A stretch of DNA of 64,000 bases from VRUE01 sp963737575 (GTDB taxonomy: Bacteria; Actinomycetota; Thermoleophilia; Solirubrobacterales; 70-9). The DNA is taken from contig CAVTTJ010000004.1 in the NCBI GenBank assembly GCA_963737575.1, positions 62,001 to 126,000 of the forward strand. The letters run 5' to 3'. A program made the translations under genes and the position numbers. Numbering within the stretch: position 1 is the first letter of the stretch; the number at the start of each line of letters is the position of its first letter. The notes beneath the pieces were generated by a model. That model worked only from the letters and a program-made list of their open reading frames with translations, did not search any database and had not been told where the DNA came from. Shown one piece after another: positions 39,356 through 47,460 of the stretch.

Positions 39356-39998
39356 TCGCAGTCCCGCGCGGAATCACGATCACGGGATAGGTGGCCGCCT
39401 CGACGGCGTAGTCGCTGGAGGCGCTGAGCACGACCCTGCCCTCCGGCGCCTCCGGTCGCGACCCGACGACAAGCAGGTCGACCGGGCCGGAGCCATGCTC
39501 GACGACGTTGGCGCCGAGGGCCGCGGCGAGGCTGTCCGCGGTCACGCGGGCGCTCGGATCGCCCTCGTCGATCACGCCGACGTTGTTGATGCTGACCGCG
39601 GGGTTCGTGTGAAGCCCCGCCTGGGCGACTGCGATCGCCGACGGGCCGCCGAGCAGGAGTTTGTGGGCGGAGATCCCCGGCTTCAGGGTGCCGTTCGCGG
39701 TCCGGTACTCGGAGCCGAAGGCGATGATGTCGGCCTTCTCGCTCTCGGCCAGCTCCATCAGCCCCTCGCTCGTCGCCGGGTTGACGACGACGTGCTTAGG
39801 CATGTCGGGCGTGCCGACCGAGGCGGCGCCCCGGGCAAGCAGCTCCTCGGCCTGCTGCTGCTCCAGTGACTTCCCGAACGAGTGACGGACGTAGGCGAGG
39901 GAGAGCTCGGCGCCGTTGACGGCGAGCAGCCTTCCCAGCGCGAGGGCGTCGCGGTCGTAGTCGGTGTCGTCGTAGGAAACGATGATCTTCAGTGCCAT
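39315..39998 (-). CDS. Universal stress protein, tandem UspA-like domains
   Basis: 227 residues from ATG 39998 (MALKIIVSYDDTDYDRDALA). The N-terminal Usp domain starts KIIVSYDDTDYDRDAL and includes DIIAFGSEYRTANGTL, the G-x-G-x(9)-G-like nucleotide-loop region. A second, shorter Usp-like half (NVGVIDEGDPSARVTADSL ... YPVIVIPRG) follows. Such proteins bind ATP or AMP and accumulate under stress. It is divergent from a LysR regulator, and the 105-bp shared region carries a 9-bp inverted repeat, suggesting LysR control. Confidence 0.85.
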   Translation of the reverse strand: MALKIIVSYDDTDYDRDALALGRLLAVNGAELSLAYVRHSFGKSLEQQQAEELLARGAASVGTPDMPKHVVVNPATSEGLMELAESEKADIIAFGSEYRTANGTLKPGISAHKLLLGGPSAIAVAQAGLHTNPAVSINNVGVIDEGDPSARVTADSLAAALGANVVEHGSGPVDLLVVGSRPEAPEGRVVLSASSDYAVEAATYPVIVIPRGTAISFAAAQTEPASA

Positions 39999-40055
39999 TT
40001 CGAGTGCCTCCTCTGGTCGCGGGTCGAAGATTGGAACGGAGGGTGGCATAGGCCC

Positions 40056-40109
40056 CAGCATTAGCACAACTGTTTTTTCTGCTTGTTAGGATCAGTTCTT
40101 CTAATGCTG
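40056..40109. promoter_or_regulatory. Inverted repeat in the stress-protein/LysR divergent promoter
   Basis: CAGCATTAG (40056-40064) and CTAATGCTG (40101-40109) are exact complements 36 bp apart. The right arm covers the LysR start codon. Between them lies AT-rich sequence (ACTGTTTTTTCTGCTTGTTAG), rare in this genome. It is a plausible LysR-type autoregulatory site or promoter region. Confidence 0.55.
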
Positions 40110-41024
40110 AATTCAGGCCGGCTCAGGATCCTCCGCGAGGTCATCGACCACGGTTCCTTCTCGGCGGCCGCCGACTCGCTCGCCTACTCACAGTCGGCCG
40201 TCTCGCAGGCGATCGCGACGCTCGAGCGCGAAGCCGGAGCGCCGCTGATCGAGCGCAGCCGGGGCGGAGCCAGGCCGACCGCCGCCGGCGCCGCGCTCGC
40301 CGGGCACGCGGACGGGATCCTTGCCGGGATCGAGGCGGCCGAGGTCGCGGTGGCGGCGATCTCGGCCGGCCGCGGCGGCCGGCTTCGCGCGGCCTCCTTC
40401 CCGACCGCCGGCGCGACCCTGATGCCGCAGGCGATCGCCGGCTTCCGCGCGTCGCACCCCGGCGTCGAGCTGACCCTGGCCGAGGGCGAGCCGGAGGAGA
40501 TCGCCCCGCGGCTGCGAGCGGGCGAGTTCGACCTCGCCCTCCTGTTCGAATTCAAAGGGGTCGGCGACCGGCTCGAGGCCGGCATCAGGCGCTTCCCGCT
40601 GTTCGAGGACCCGCTGCACCTGGCGCTGCCCGCCGGCCACCGCCTGGCCTCGAAGCGGAAGCTGAGCCTCGAGGACCTGCGCGAGGAGTCCTGGGTCCAG
40701 ACCTCGGAGTCGAGCCCGTGCGCCCGGCACGTCGTCCGCTCCTGCCACGCCGCGGGCTTCGAGCCCCGGGTCTCGTTCGAAAGCGACGACTACCAGGTCG
40801 TGCAGGGCCTGGTGGCGACCGGGGTCGGGGTTGCCCTGATACCCGAGCTTGCCCTCTCGACGACCCGGGAGGAGATCCGGATCAGGGAGCTGAGCCCGTC
40901 GAGCCCGATGCGCCAGGTGTTCGCCGCGACCTCCCGCGCCGCGGCTGTGACCCCCGCGGTGGCGACGATGCTCGACGTCCTCCGCGAGGCCGCCAGGGGC
41001 CGCGCGACCGGTCCCGGAAACTGA
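40104..41024 (+). CDS. LysR-family transcriptional regulator
   Basis: 306 residues from ATG 40104 (MLNSGRLRILREVIDHGSFS). The winged HTH is residues 1-62 (SFSAAADSLAYSQSAVSQAI, then ATLEREAGAPLIER). Residues of about 90-300 form the periplasmic-binding-like effector domain (GRLRAASFPTAGATLMPQAI ... GLVATGVGVALIPELAL). The divergent universal stress protein gene is the obvious candidate target, and an inverted repeat in the shared region supports autoregulation. The inducer is unknown. A strong hairpin starts one base after its stop. Confidence 0.92.
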   Translation: MLNSGRLRILREVIDHGSFSAAADSLAYSQSAVSQAIATLEREAGAPLIERSRGGARPTAAGAALAGHADGILAGIEAAEVAVAAISAGRGGRLRAASFPTAGATLMPQAIAGFRASHPGVELTLAEGEPEEIAPRLRAGEFDLALLFEFKGVGDRLEAGIRRFPLFEDPLHLALPAGHRLASKRKLSLEDLREESWVQTSESSPCARHVVRSCHAAGFEPRVSFESDDYQVVQGLVATGVGVALIPELALSTTREEIRIRELSPSSPMRQVFAATSRAAAVTPAVATMLDVLREAARGRATGPGN

Positions 41025-41059
41025 CGGACCCGCCCCGGTGGGATGCCGGGGCGGGTCCG
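41025..41059. terminator. 14-bp GC-rich hairpin between convergent LysR and amt genes
   Basis: CGGACCCGCCCCGG, loop TGGGATG, CCGGGGCGGGTCCG, immediately after the LysR stop and 31 bp from the amt stop. The stem is perfect. There is no T-run; a bidirectional terminator is the likely role. Confidence 0.75.
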
Positions 41060-41090
41060 AGCACGCGGGGGGAGGGTTCCCGCGCGGGTC

Positions 41091-42458
41091 CTAGGCGGCC
41101 CCTCCTGCCGGCTCCGGCGCGGGTGCGGGCCGCGCCGGGACCCCGTCCGGGAAGCCGAGCGACGGCACGTCCGAGGGATAGACCTCGTGCCCGTGGACGG
41201 CGATGTCGCCGGTCTCCATTTCCTCCTCGGTCATCCGCAGCGGCACGAACAGGCCCACCAGCCGCAGGAGGATGTAGGTGCCGACCGCGCAGAACACGAT
41301 CACCCACAAGGCGGTCAGCGCCTGCCATCCGAGCAGGTGCAGACCGCCGCCGGAGATCGTCCCGGCGAGGACCGTTTCGGCCATCGCGCTGTTGGCGAAG
41401 ATGCCGACCGCCAATCCGCCGACCAGGCCGGCGAAGCCGTGCGTGTAGACGACGCCGAGCGTGTCGTCCACACCCCGGAACGGCGCTACCCGGCTCAGGT
41501 AGTTGAGCGCGAAGTAGACGATCGTCGCCGCGACGACGCCGATGACGATCGCGCCCCAGCCGTTGACGAAGCCGGCGCCGGGGGTGATCGCGACGAGGCC
41601 GACGATCATCCCGTTGACGCTGCCGATCAGGCTCGGCTTGCGCCCGGTCAGGTAGTCCCACGCGACCCAGACGAGGAGGGCGACGGCGGTGCAGAGGTTG
41701 GTGTTGAGCACCGCGCCGGAGGCGATTTCGCCGGATTCGTACCAGTCGCCGCCGTTGAACCCGTTCCAGCCCATCCAGAGCAGCCCGGCCCCGACCGCGA
41801 CCATCGCCAGGTTGTTCGGCGCGTCCACCTCTCGGTCACGCTGCAGCCGCGGGCCGATCACCCAGGCCGCGACGAAGCCCGATACGCCGGCCGCGAGATG
41901 GATGACGTAACCGCCGGAGAAGTCGACCGCGCCATGCTGGGCGAAGTAACCGCCGCCCCAGATCAGGAAGGCGTTGATCGTGTAGATCAGGACGGTCCAG
42001 AGCGCGACGAACGGGATCCAGGCCTTGAAATTGATCCGGCCCAGCACCGAGCCGAGCATCAGCAGCGGTGTGATCCCGGCGAAGACGATCTGGAAGTAGG
42101 CCAGGGTCGACTCCGGGAACGTGAATTCGAGTTCGGGGTACTCCGGAATGTGCGCCGTGCTGAGCAGGCTGGAGCTGCTCAGGATCGATTCCGGCTTACC
42201 CCAGAAATTGCCGAAGAAGCCGCTATTGGCGAGGTGTATCGGCTCGCCGAACCCCATTTTGAAGGCGAACAGACACCAGAGAACGACGACGATCGCGAAG
42301 CCGACGAACGACATCATCATCGAGTTCACCGACCAGCGTTTCTGCATCACGCCGCCGTAGAGGACCATCAGGCCCGGGATGCTCATCAGGCCGACGAACG
42401 TGGCGGCCGTCAGCTGCCACGACGTATTGCCCGTATCCACCGCTGCCAACAGATTCAT
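41091..42458 (-). CDS. amt: Ammonium transporter (Amt/AmtB family)
   Basis: 455 residues from ATG 42458. It is an 11-helix trimeric channel for ammonium, normally gated by PII. Helices begin SWQLTAATFVGLMSIPGLMVLYGG. The pore twin histidines appear in GGYVIHLAAGVSGF (about residue 170) and GVVYTHGFAGLVGG (about 335). The amt signature region DFSGGYVIHLAAG is intact. The cytosolic C-terminal tail, where PII proteins act, runs from about residue 405 and ends in a Pro/Ala-rich stretch. It has no glnK beside it; the PII gene is at 32.7 kb. Confidence 0.95.
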   Translation of the reverse strand: MNLLAAVDTGNTSWQLTAATFVGLMSIPGLMVLYGGVMQKRWSVNSMMMSFVGFAIVVVLWCLFAFKMGFGEPIHLANSGFFGNFWGKPESILSSSSLLSTAHIPEYPELEFTFPESTLAYFQIVFAGITPLLMLGSVLGRINFKAWIPFVALWTVLIYTINAFLIWGGGYFAQHGAVDFSGGYVIHLAAGVSGFVAAWVIGPRLQRDREVDAPNNLAMVAVGAGLLWMGWNGFNGGDWYESGEIASGAVLNTNLCTAVALLVWVAWDYLTGRKPSLIGSVNGMIVGLVAITPGAGFVNGWGAIVIGVVAATIVYFALNYLSRVAPFRGVDDTLGVVYTHGFAGLVGGLAVGIFANSAMAETVLAGTISGGGLHLLGWQALTALWVIVFCAVGTYILLRLVGLFVPLRMTEEEMETGDIAVHGHEVYPSDVPSLGFPDGVPARPAPAPEPAGGAA

Positions 42459-42619
42459 TTGTTCCTTTCGTCAATCGCGGGCAGGCGCCCGGGTCCAGAT
42501 GGCGGACAGCTTTTCGTCGAGTGGCCCCCGCCACCACGTACATGCGTCTAAAGATCGGCGCCGATCTTTCTCCCAAGTGGCCAGAACCCGACCGCGAGGC
42601 CGCGACTATGCTGCTCGAC

Positions 42620-42955
42620 ATGCCGCTCGAGGGGCACTACAGAACCGTCAACACGCCCCTGCGCAAGCTCACCAAGCGGGAGCGGAACGTCGTCCTCGCC
42701 GGCCTGGCGATCACGACGATCGCCCTGCTGGCGCTGCTGTTCGTCCCTGCCCACAACGAGAGCCCGCTGCTCGACGAACACGGCGGCGCGCATTCCGGCT
42801 GCATCGAAGTCGCGGTCGCCGGCCGCGTCGGGGCCGAACCGATCGTCGGCTGCGGCGCCAAGGCGAGGCAGATCTGCGCCGAGTCCGCCGGATTCGACGT
42901 CCCGCGCTCGGAAACGATCACCGCCGCCTGCAAAGAGGCGGGCGTCAGGTTCTGA
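42620..42955 (+). CDS. Small single-pass membrane protein, hypothetical
   Basis: 111 residues from ATG 42620 (MPLEGHYRTVNTPLRKLTKR); ATG 42608 is an alternative. Residues of about 30-50 are one membrane helix (VVLAGLAITTIALLALLFVP), followed by an extracytoplasmic domain with four or more Cys (SGCIEVAVAGRVGAEPIVGC ... ICAES ... AACKEAG) that could form disulfides. The topology looks inside-N. No family is recognised. It is divergent from amt and convergent, 3 bp apart, with the sirtuin gene. Confidence 0.7.
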   Translation: MPLEGHYRTVNTPLRKLTKRERNVVLAGLAITTIALLALLFVPAHNESPLLDEHGGAHSGCIEVAVAGRVGAEPIVGCGAKARQICAESAGFDVPRSETITAACKEAGVRF

Positions 42956-42958
42956 GTT

Positions 42959-43729
42959 CTAGGGGAGGGCGGCGAGCAGCGCGCCCAACTCCTCGTCGAC
43001 CTCGCCGTCGAGCCTGACCGCCGCTTCGCCGTCGTAGGGGGTCGGGCCCTTGGTGACGATCGCAAGCCGGCCGCCGCTCGCGAGCGTGACCCCGGGCAGG
43101 CCGGCCACCGGATGGACGACCAGCGAGCTGCCGACGCACAGCATCAGATCGGCCGCCGCCGCCAGCTCCTGGGCCCGGGCCATCGCCTCCTCGGGCAGCA
43201 GCTCGCCGAAGAGGACGACGCCCGGTTTCACCGGCCCGCCACACTCCTCGCACTCGGCGACTCCGTCGGCGTTGAAGAGCCGGTCGACCTCCTCGATCCC
43301 GTAGGAGGCGCCGCAGCGCACGCAGGAGGACCGCTCGATCGAGCCGTGGACCTCGACGACATTTTCAGAGCCGGCGGCGCGATGGAGGCGGTCGATGTTC
43401 TGGGTGATGACGCCGGCGAGCAGTCCTCGGCGCTCGAGCTCGGCCAGCGCCGCGTGGGCGCGGTTCGGCCGCTTGTCGCCGAGCGAGTGAAAGCGGGGCC
43501 GGTAGTAGGACCAGAAGCGCGCGGGGTCGCGCTCGAAGACGTCGATGTGGGCGACCTCCATCGGGTCGACGTTGGCCCAGAGGCCGGTCTCCGGGGTGCG
43601 GAAGTCGGGGATCCCCGACGGCACCGAGATCCCGGCGCCGGTCAGAGCGACGACCGTTCCCGAGCTGGAGACGAGCTCGGCGAGGCGGGCGGCGCCGGCG
43701 GCCCGGCCGGGCTCGATCCCGGCTCTCAC
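42959..43729 (-). CDS. NAD-dependent protein deacetylase (Sir2 family)
   Basis: 256 residues from GTG 43729. It removes acyl groups from lysine using NAD+. Signatures are VALTGAGISVPSGIPDFRTP (NAD site, about residue 28), ITQNIDRLH (about 115), the catalytic His in VEVHGSIE (about 132), and two zinc-binding CxxC pairs (CVRC about 140, CEEC about 165). VGSSLVVHP completes the Rossmann site (about 200). The start overlaps the stop of the VOC gene upstream (GTGA), so they are translationally coupled. Confidence 0.93.
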   Translation of the reverse strand: MRAGIEPGRAAGAARLAELVSSSGTVVALTGAGISVPSGIPDFRTPETGLWANVDPMEVAHIDVFERDPARFWSYYRPRFHSLGDKRPNRAHAALAELERRGLLAGVITQNIDRLHRAAGSENVVEVHGSIERSSCVRCGASYGIEEVDRLFNADGVAECEECGGPVKPGVVLFGELLPEEAMARAQELAAAADLMLCVGSSLVVHPVAGLPGVTLASGGRLAIVTKGPTPYDGEAAVRLDGEVDEELGALLAALP

Positions 43730-44106
43730 GGACGATAGGTCCCGAACGCCCAGAGCGTGCCCTCGGGGTCGCGGGCGGCGAAGTCCCTCGACCCGTAGTC
43801 GGTGTCGCTCAGCTCGAGGGCGATCTCGGCCCCGGCCTCGCGGGCCCGCTCGTACAGCGACTCGACCTCGTCGGTCCCGATGTAGACGACGCCGCCGGGG
43901 CCGACGCGGCTGAACGCCTCGCGGCCGGTGCCGACGGCACTCAGCATCACCAGGGCGCCGCCGAGCGACATCTCGGCGTGGACGACGTTGCCGTCCTCGT
44001 CGCGATGGTCCTCGCGCCGCTCGAACCCGAGCACGCGCTCGAGCCACTCCATCACCGCCGCGGGGTCCTCGTAGCGGAGGGTCGGGTAGGCGGTGGCCTC
44101 GGTCAT
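43726..44106 (-). CDS. VOC (glyoxalase/bleomycin-resistance) family protein
   Basis: 126 residues from ATG 44106 (MTEATAYPTLRYEDPAAVME). It has the paired beta-alpha-beta-beta-beta layout of vicinal-oxygen-chelate proteins: YEDPAAVMEWLERVLGFERR, ALVMLSAVG, YIGTDEVESLYERAREAG and YGSRDFAARDPEGTLWAFG. Its closest style is the small 'PhnB-like' or glyoxalase-like group. The substrate is unknown. It overlaps the sirtuin start by 4 bp and lies 13 bp downstream of the beta-oxidation gene, so the three may be one operon. Confidence 0.85.
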   Translation of the reverse strand: MTEATAYPTLRYEDPAAVMEWLERVLGFERREDHRDEDGNVVHAEMSLGGALVMLSAVGTGREAFSRVGPGGVVYIGTDEVESLYERAREAGAEIALELSDTDYGSRDFAARDPEGTLWAFGTYRP

Positions 44107-44119
44107 CGACCGAGCCTAG

Positions 44120-46120
44120 CTACCTGCCGCTCCAGCGGGGACTGCGTTTGCCGAGGAAGGCTGCGATGCCCTCCCGTCCGTCCTCGCTGCCGAAAGCGGT
44201 GGCGAAGCCGGCCTTCTCGGCCTCGATCCCCTCGTCGAGGTCGGCGCCATCGGAGACGAGCTTGATCTGCTCGCGGGCGATCGGCGCCTGCGCGGCCAGC
44301 TTCCGGCCCCACATCAGCGCCGTCTCGAACAGCTCGTGGTCGGGGACCACGCGGTTGGCGAGGCCGAACTCGAGCGCCTCCTCGGCGAGGATCGCGTCGC
44401 CGACCAGATTCATCTCGAGCGCCTTGTTGGGGCCGACGAGGCGCGGCAGCCTCTGGGTGCCGCCGAACCCGGGGATGATCCCGAGCTTGATCTCGGGCTG
44501 GCCGAAGACCGCCGCCTCGGCGGCGATCCGGACGTCGCAGGCCATCGCCATCTCGCAGCCGCCGCCGAAGGCGATCGAGTTGACGGCGGCGATCGTCGCG
44601 ACCCGGCTCTGGCCGAACTCGCGCAGCAGCGCGTGGGCCGAGTCGGCCATCTCTTTGCCGCTGCCCTCGTCGAGTTGGGTGAACGCCTTGATGTCGGCGC
44701 CGGCCGAGAAGACGAGCGGGATCGAGGATGCGATCACCATCGCCCCGACGCCGTCGGCCGCCTGCACCCGCTCCCAGACCGCCTTCATGTCGCGGATCAC
44801 GTCGGGCGAGATCGCGTTCATCGGCAGGTTGGCGAGCCAGGCGATCGCGACCCCGTCGCGGGTCTCGAGCTTGACCGTCTCGGCCTGGTCGCCGTCATCG
44901 GGCTGCGGGTAGGGATAGAAGCCCTGGCCCGAGCTGAGGCCGAGGCGGCCCTGGGCGACGAGCCGCTTCAGCAGGACCGGCGGCGCGAAGCGCTCGCCGT
45001 ATTTCTCCTCGAGGTTCTCGATCCGCTCGAGGACGGCGTCGAGCCCCTCGACGTCGGCCCGCCAGAACGGCGGCAAGAGGCCTTTGCGCGGGTCGAGACC
45101 GGACCCGGCCATCATCCCGACGTCGATGTCGCGGACCGAGCAGACCCCCTCTTCGACGAGGCTGCAGGCCTCGATCAGGGCGCGGCCGGAGAACATCGCG
45201 ATCAGCTCGTCGGCGTCGGGATCGGCGTCGCCGGGGATCGTCTGCTCGCCGTCCTTGTAGAAGCCCTCGCCGCCGCTCTTGGCGCCGAGCTTGCCGTCGG
45301 CGACGAGCTGCTGCAGGCCCTTGTGGACGTAGAAGCCCTCGCCATAGGAGTCGGAAAGGTGTTCTGCGGTGTGGAGGGCGACGTCGAGGCCGAGCAGGTC
45401 GGTGAGCACGAACGGCCCCATCGGCGCCAGGTTGGCGCCGAGGATCGCCTCGTCGATCGCCTTGATCGAGAGCCCCTGCTCCTCCTGGGCGCGCCAGATC
45501 TCCCCCATCGTCGCCATCAGGACCCGGTTGACGACGAAGCCGGGGACCTCGCCGCAGACGATCGGCTGCTTGCGGATCGCCTGGGCGAAGTTGTAGGCGG
45601 CGGTCGCCGTCTCCTGGGTGGTCTCTTCGCCGACGATCACCTCGATCAGAGGCATCACCGAGGCGGGGTAGAAGAAGTGGAACCCGACCACCTTCTCGGG
45701 ACGGAGGGTCGCTTCGCCGATCTCGGTGATCGAGAGCGACGAAGTATTCGAAGCGAGGATCGCGTGGCCGGGGGTGACCGCGTCGAGCTCGCGGAACACC
45801 GCCTGCTTGATCTCGATCTTCTCCGGCACCGCCTCGATCACGAAGTCGACGTCGGAGAACTCGGCGTAGGTCGTCGTGCCGACGATTCTGCCCAGCACCT
45901 CGTCGAGGCGGGCGTCGGCCTCCTCCTGGGTCAGCCGCTCTTTCGCGACGAGCCTGGCGAGTTTGCCCTCGGTGATCGCGCGCGCTTTCTCGATCGCGGC
46001 GTCGACGAACTTCTGGTCGATGTCCTTGACGACGACGGTGATGTCGGCGGTGGCGATCGCCTGCGCGATCTCCCCGCCCATGGTGCCGCCGCCGACGACG
46101 GCCGCCTTGGAAACGAACAT
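44120..46120 (-). CDS. Bifunctional 3-hydroxyacyl-CoA dehydrogenase / enoyl-CoA hydratase
   Basis: 666 residues from ATG 46120. Residues of about 1-190 are the NAD-binding dehydrogenase domain (AAVVGGGTMGGEIAQAIA, then SNTSSLSITEI with the catalytic region and FHFFYPASVMPLIEV). Residues of about 190-395 are duplicated dehydrogenase C-domains (VPGFVVNRVLM; GLLPPFWRADVEG). Residues of about 410-660 are a crotonase fold (PLVFSAGADIKAF oxyanion region, AAVNSIAFGGGCEMAMACDV, FGQPEIKLGIIPGFGGTQRL with both catalytic Glu-type positions). It should run two consecutive beta-oxidation steps. The domain order is dehydrogenase first, opposite to E. coli FadB. Confidence 0.92.
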   Translation of the reverse strand: MFVSKAAVVGGGTMGGEIAQAIATADITVVVKDIDQKFVDAAIEKARAITEGKLARLVAKERLTQEEADARLDEVLGRIVGTTTYAEFSDVDFVIEAVPEKIEIKQAVFRELDAVTPGHAILASNTSSLSITEIGEATLRPEKVVGFHFFYPASVMPLIEVIVGEETTQETATAAYNFAQAIRKQPIVCGEVPGFVVNRVLMATMGEIWRAQEEQGLSIKAIDEAILGANLAPMGPFVLTDLLGLDVALHTAEHLSDSYGEGFYVHKGLQQLVADGKLGAKSGGEGFYKDGEQTIPGDADPDADELIAMFSGRALIEACSLVEEGVCSVRDIDVGMMAGSGLDPRKGLLPPFWRADVEGLDAVLERIENLEEKYGERFAPPVLLKRLVAQGRLGLSSGQGFYPYPQPDDGDQAETVKLETRDGVAIAWLANLPMNAISPDVIRDMKAVWERVQAADGVGAMVIASSIPLVFSAGADIKAFTQLDEGSGKEMADSAHALLREFGQSRVATIAAVNSIAFGGGCEMAMACDVRIAAEAAVFGQPEIKLGIIPGFGGTQRLPRLVGPNKALEMNLVGDAILAEEALEFGLANRVVPDHELFETALMWGRKLAAQAPIAREQIKLVSDGADLDEGIEAEKAGFATAFGSEDGREGIAAFLGKRSPRWSGR

Positions 46121-46277
46121 TTGGCTGGGTCCTCCGGAGTATTGGCTTTACGATGCGGCCCGGGCCGCGGGTGCGGAGGCTATCCGGTCCGGCGCCTAGC
46201 CTCGTTGCCGATGAGCGCGGCAGCGACCGAGCGTGCATATCTGACTCGTCGCGAGGGAGCGAAGCGCGAGGTCTTGG

Positions 46278-47295
46278 ATGAGCGAGATCGTCGAGGGGCT
46301 CGGCGCGGGCGAGCTGGAGCGGATTTCCCGCCTGCGCTCCGAGGGACACTTCTTCTGGGCCGACATCTGCGTCGACGAGCACCCCGGCGAGGAGATCGGC
46401 GAAGCCTTCGAGATCCCCCCTCACGCGCTGCGGTCGCTGCTCAGCTTCGGCCACGTCGGCAAGCCCTCGAGGAAGTTCCACGCCGACACCGACCACGTCG
46501 TCTTTCCCTTCCACTGCTACCTCGAGCCCGACACCGCCGACACCGCCGAAACCGAAGAGGAATGGACGGAAGCGATCGAGGTCAACGTCCTCGTCAACGG
46601 CGACTACATCCTCACCGTCCATCGCGAGTCGGCCTCGCTGCCGGAGATGCTGCCCGACTACAGCACAGAGGGCCGCAGCGAGCAGTACGTCGTCTACGTC
46701 GTCCTCGACGCGATGGTCGCGACCGCCTTCGACGCCCTCAGCGCGACCGAGCTCGCCCTCGAGGGGCTGCAGGTGCTGGCCGGCGAAACCGGCAACGCCC
46801 GGGTCCGGGCCGGGACGCTGCGGGCGATCAACGTCCGGCTGACGAGGATGCGCCGCCGGCTGAGCCCACTGCGCGGGAGGTTCGAGCGGATGGGACAGGA
46901 GATCGGCCAGGTGAGGGGGCTCGTATCCGACAGCGAGCGCTATTTCGAGCGGGTCTACGAACAGCTCAACCGGTTGATCGACGGGATCGACGCCGCATCC
47001 GACTCGATGGCGCAGGTGATGGATCTGAGGATGAACGAGACGATCTACTGGCTGACCGTGGTCGCGACGATCTTCCTGCCGCTGACCTTCATGACCGGGT
47101 TCTTCGGGATGAACTTCGGCTGGATGATCGGCGAAATCGACGGCCTCACTGCGTTCCTCGCTGTTCGGGATCGGCGGGCCGATCGTGGGCTCGGCCTTGA
47201 TCTGGCTGGCGATCAGGCGCCGGGGGACCCCGGTCCAGCCCGACCAGGACGCACTCCAGCGTCTCGTCGCGACCGTGCGGCGCCCGCTGCGCTGA
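46278..47295 (+). CDS. corA: CorA-type magnesium/divalent cation transporter, frameshifted near the end
   Basis: Starts at ATG 46278 (MSEIVEGLGAGELERISRLR). Residues 1-245 are the cytoplasmic alpha/beta funnel and long stalk helix. TM1 follows (YWLTVVATIFLPLTFMTGFF) and ends in the diagnostic GMN (GMNFGWM). Near 47160 the frame shifts by one base; the second helix continues in another frame as LFGIGGPIVGSALIWLAIRR and ends with TGA 47293-47295, giving a normal CorA of about 339 residues. Read literally, the sequence yields an aberrant Arg/Pro-rich tail to 47399. The indel is probably a sequence error. Confidence 0.85.
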
Positions 47296-47340
47296 GCCCT
47301 CCGGCGCCGCGCCAGATGGGACAAGGCCCGCGCGCCAACG

Positions 47341-47356
47341 TTGTACCGCGGTACAA
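47341..47356. promoter_or_regulatory. Perfect 16-bp palindrome upstream of glutamine synthetase
   Basis: TTGTACCGCGGTACAA is its own exact reverse complement. It lies 104 bp before the chosen glnN start, in the only gap between corA and glnN, and is a good candidate operator for a dimeric regulator. Confidence 0.6.
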
Positions 47357-47460
47357 AGGCACGAAAGGACCGCGGCCATTAGGCTGCTTTGGCTCCTGAA
47401 GAGGGATCTGAGAAGGAAATTCGTTTCGCGCCCGCTGGGTCGGGCGCTCGACAGTGGGAG

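Noticed and set aside
44336..47200. 954-residue plus-strand open frame
   Set aside because: Antisense to the beta-oxidation fusion and out of frame with corA; composition is Arg/Asp/Gly/Leu-rich shadow of GC-rich code.
47341..47356. Palindrome as a restriction-site curiosity or terminator
   Set aside because: It has no loop to form a stable hairpin and lies upstream of a gene, so an operator is the better reading.
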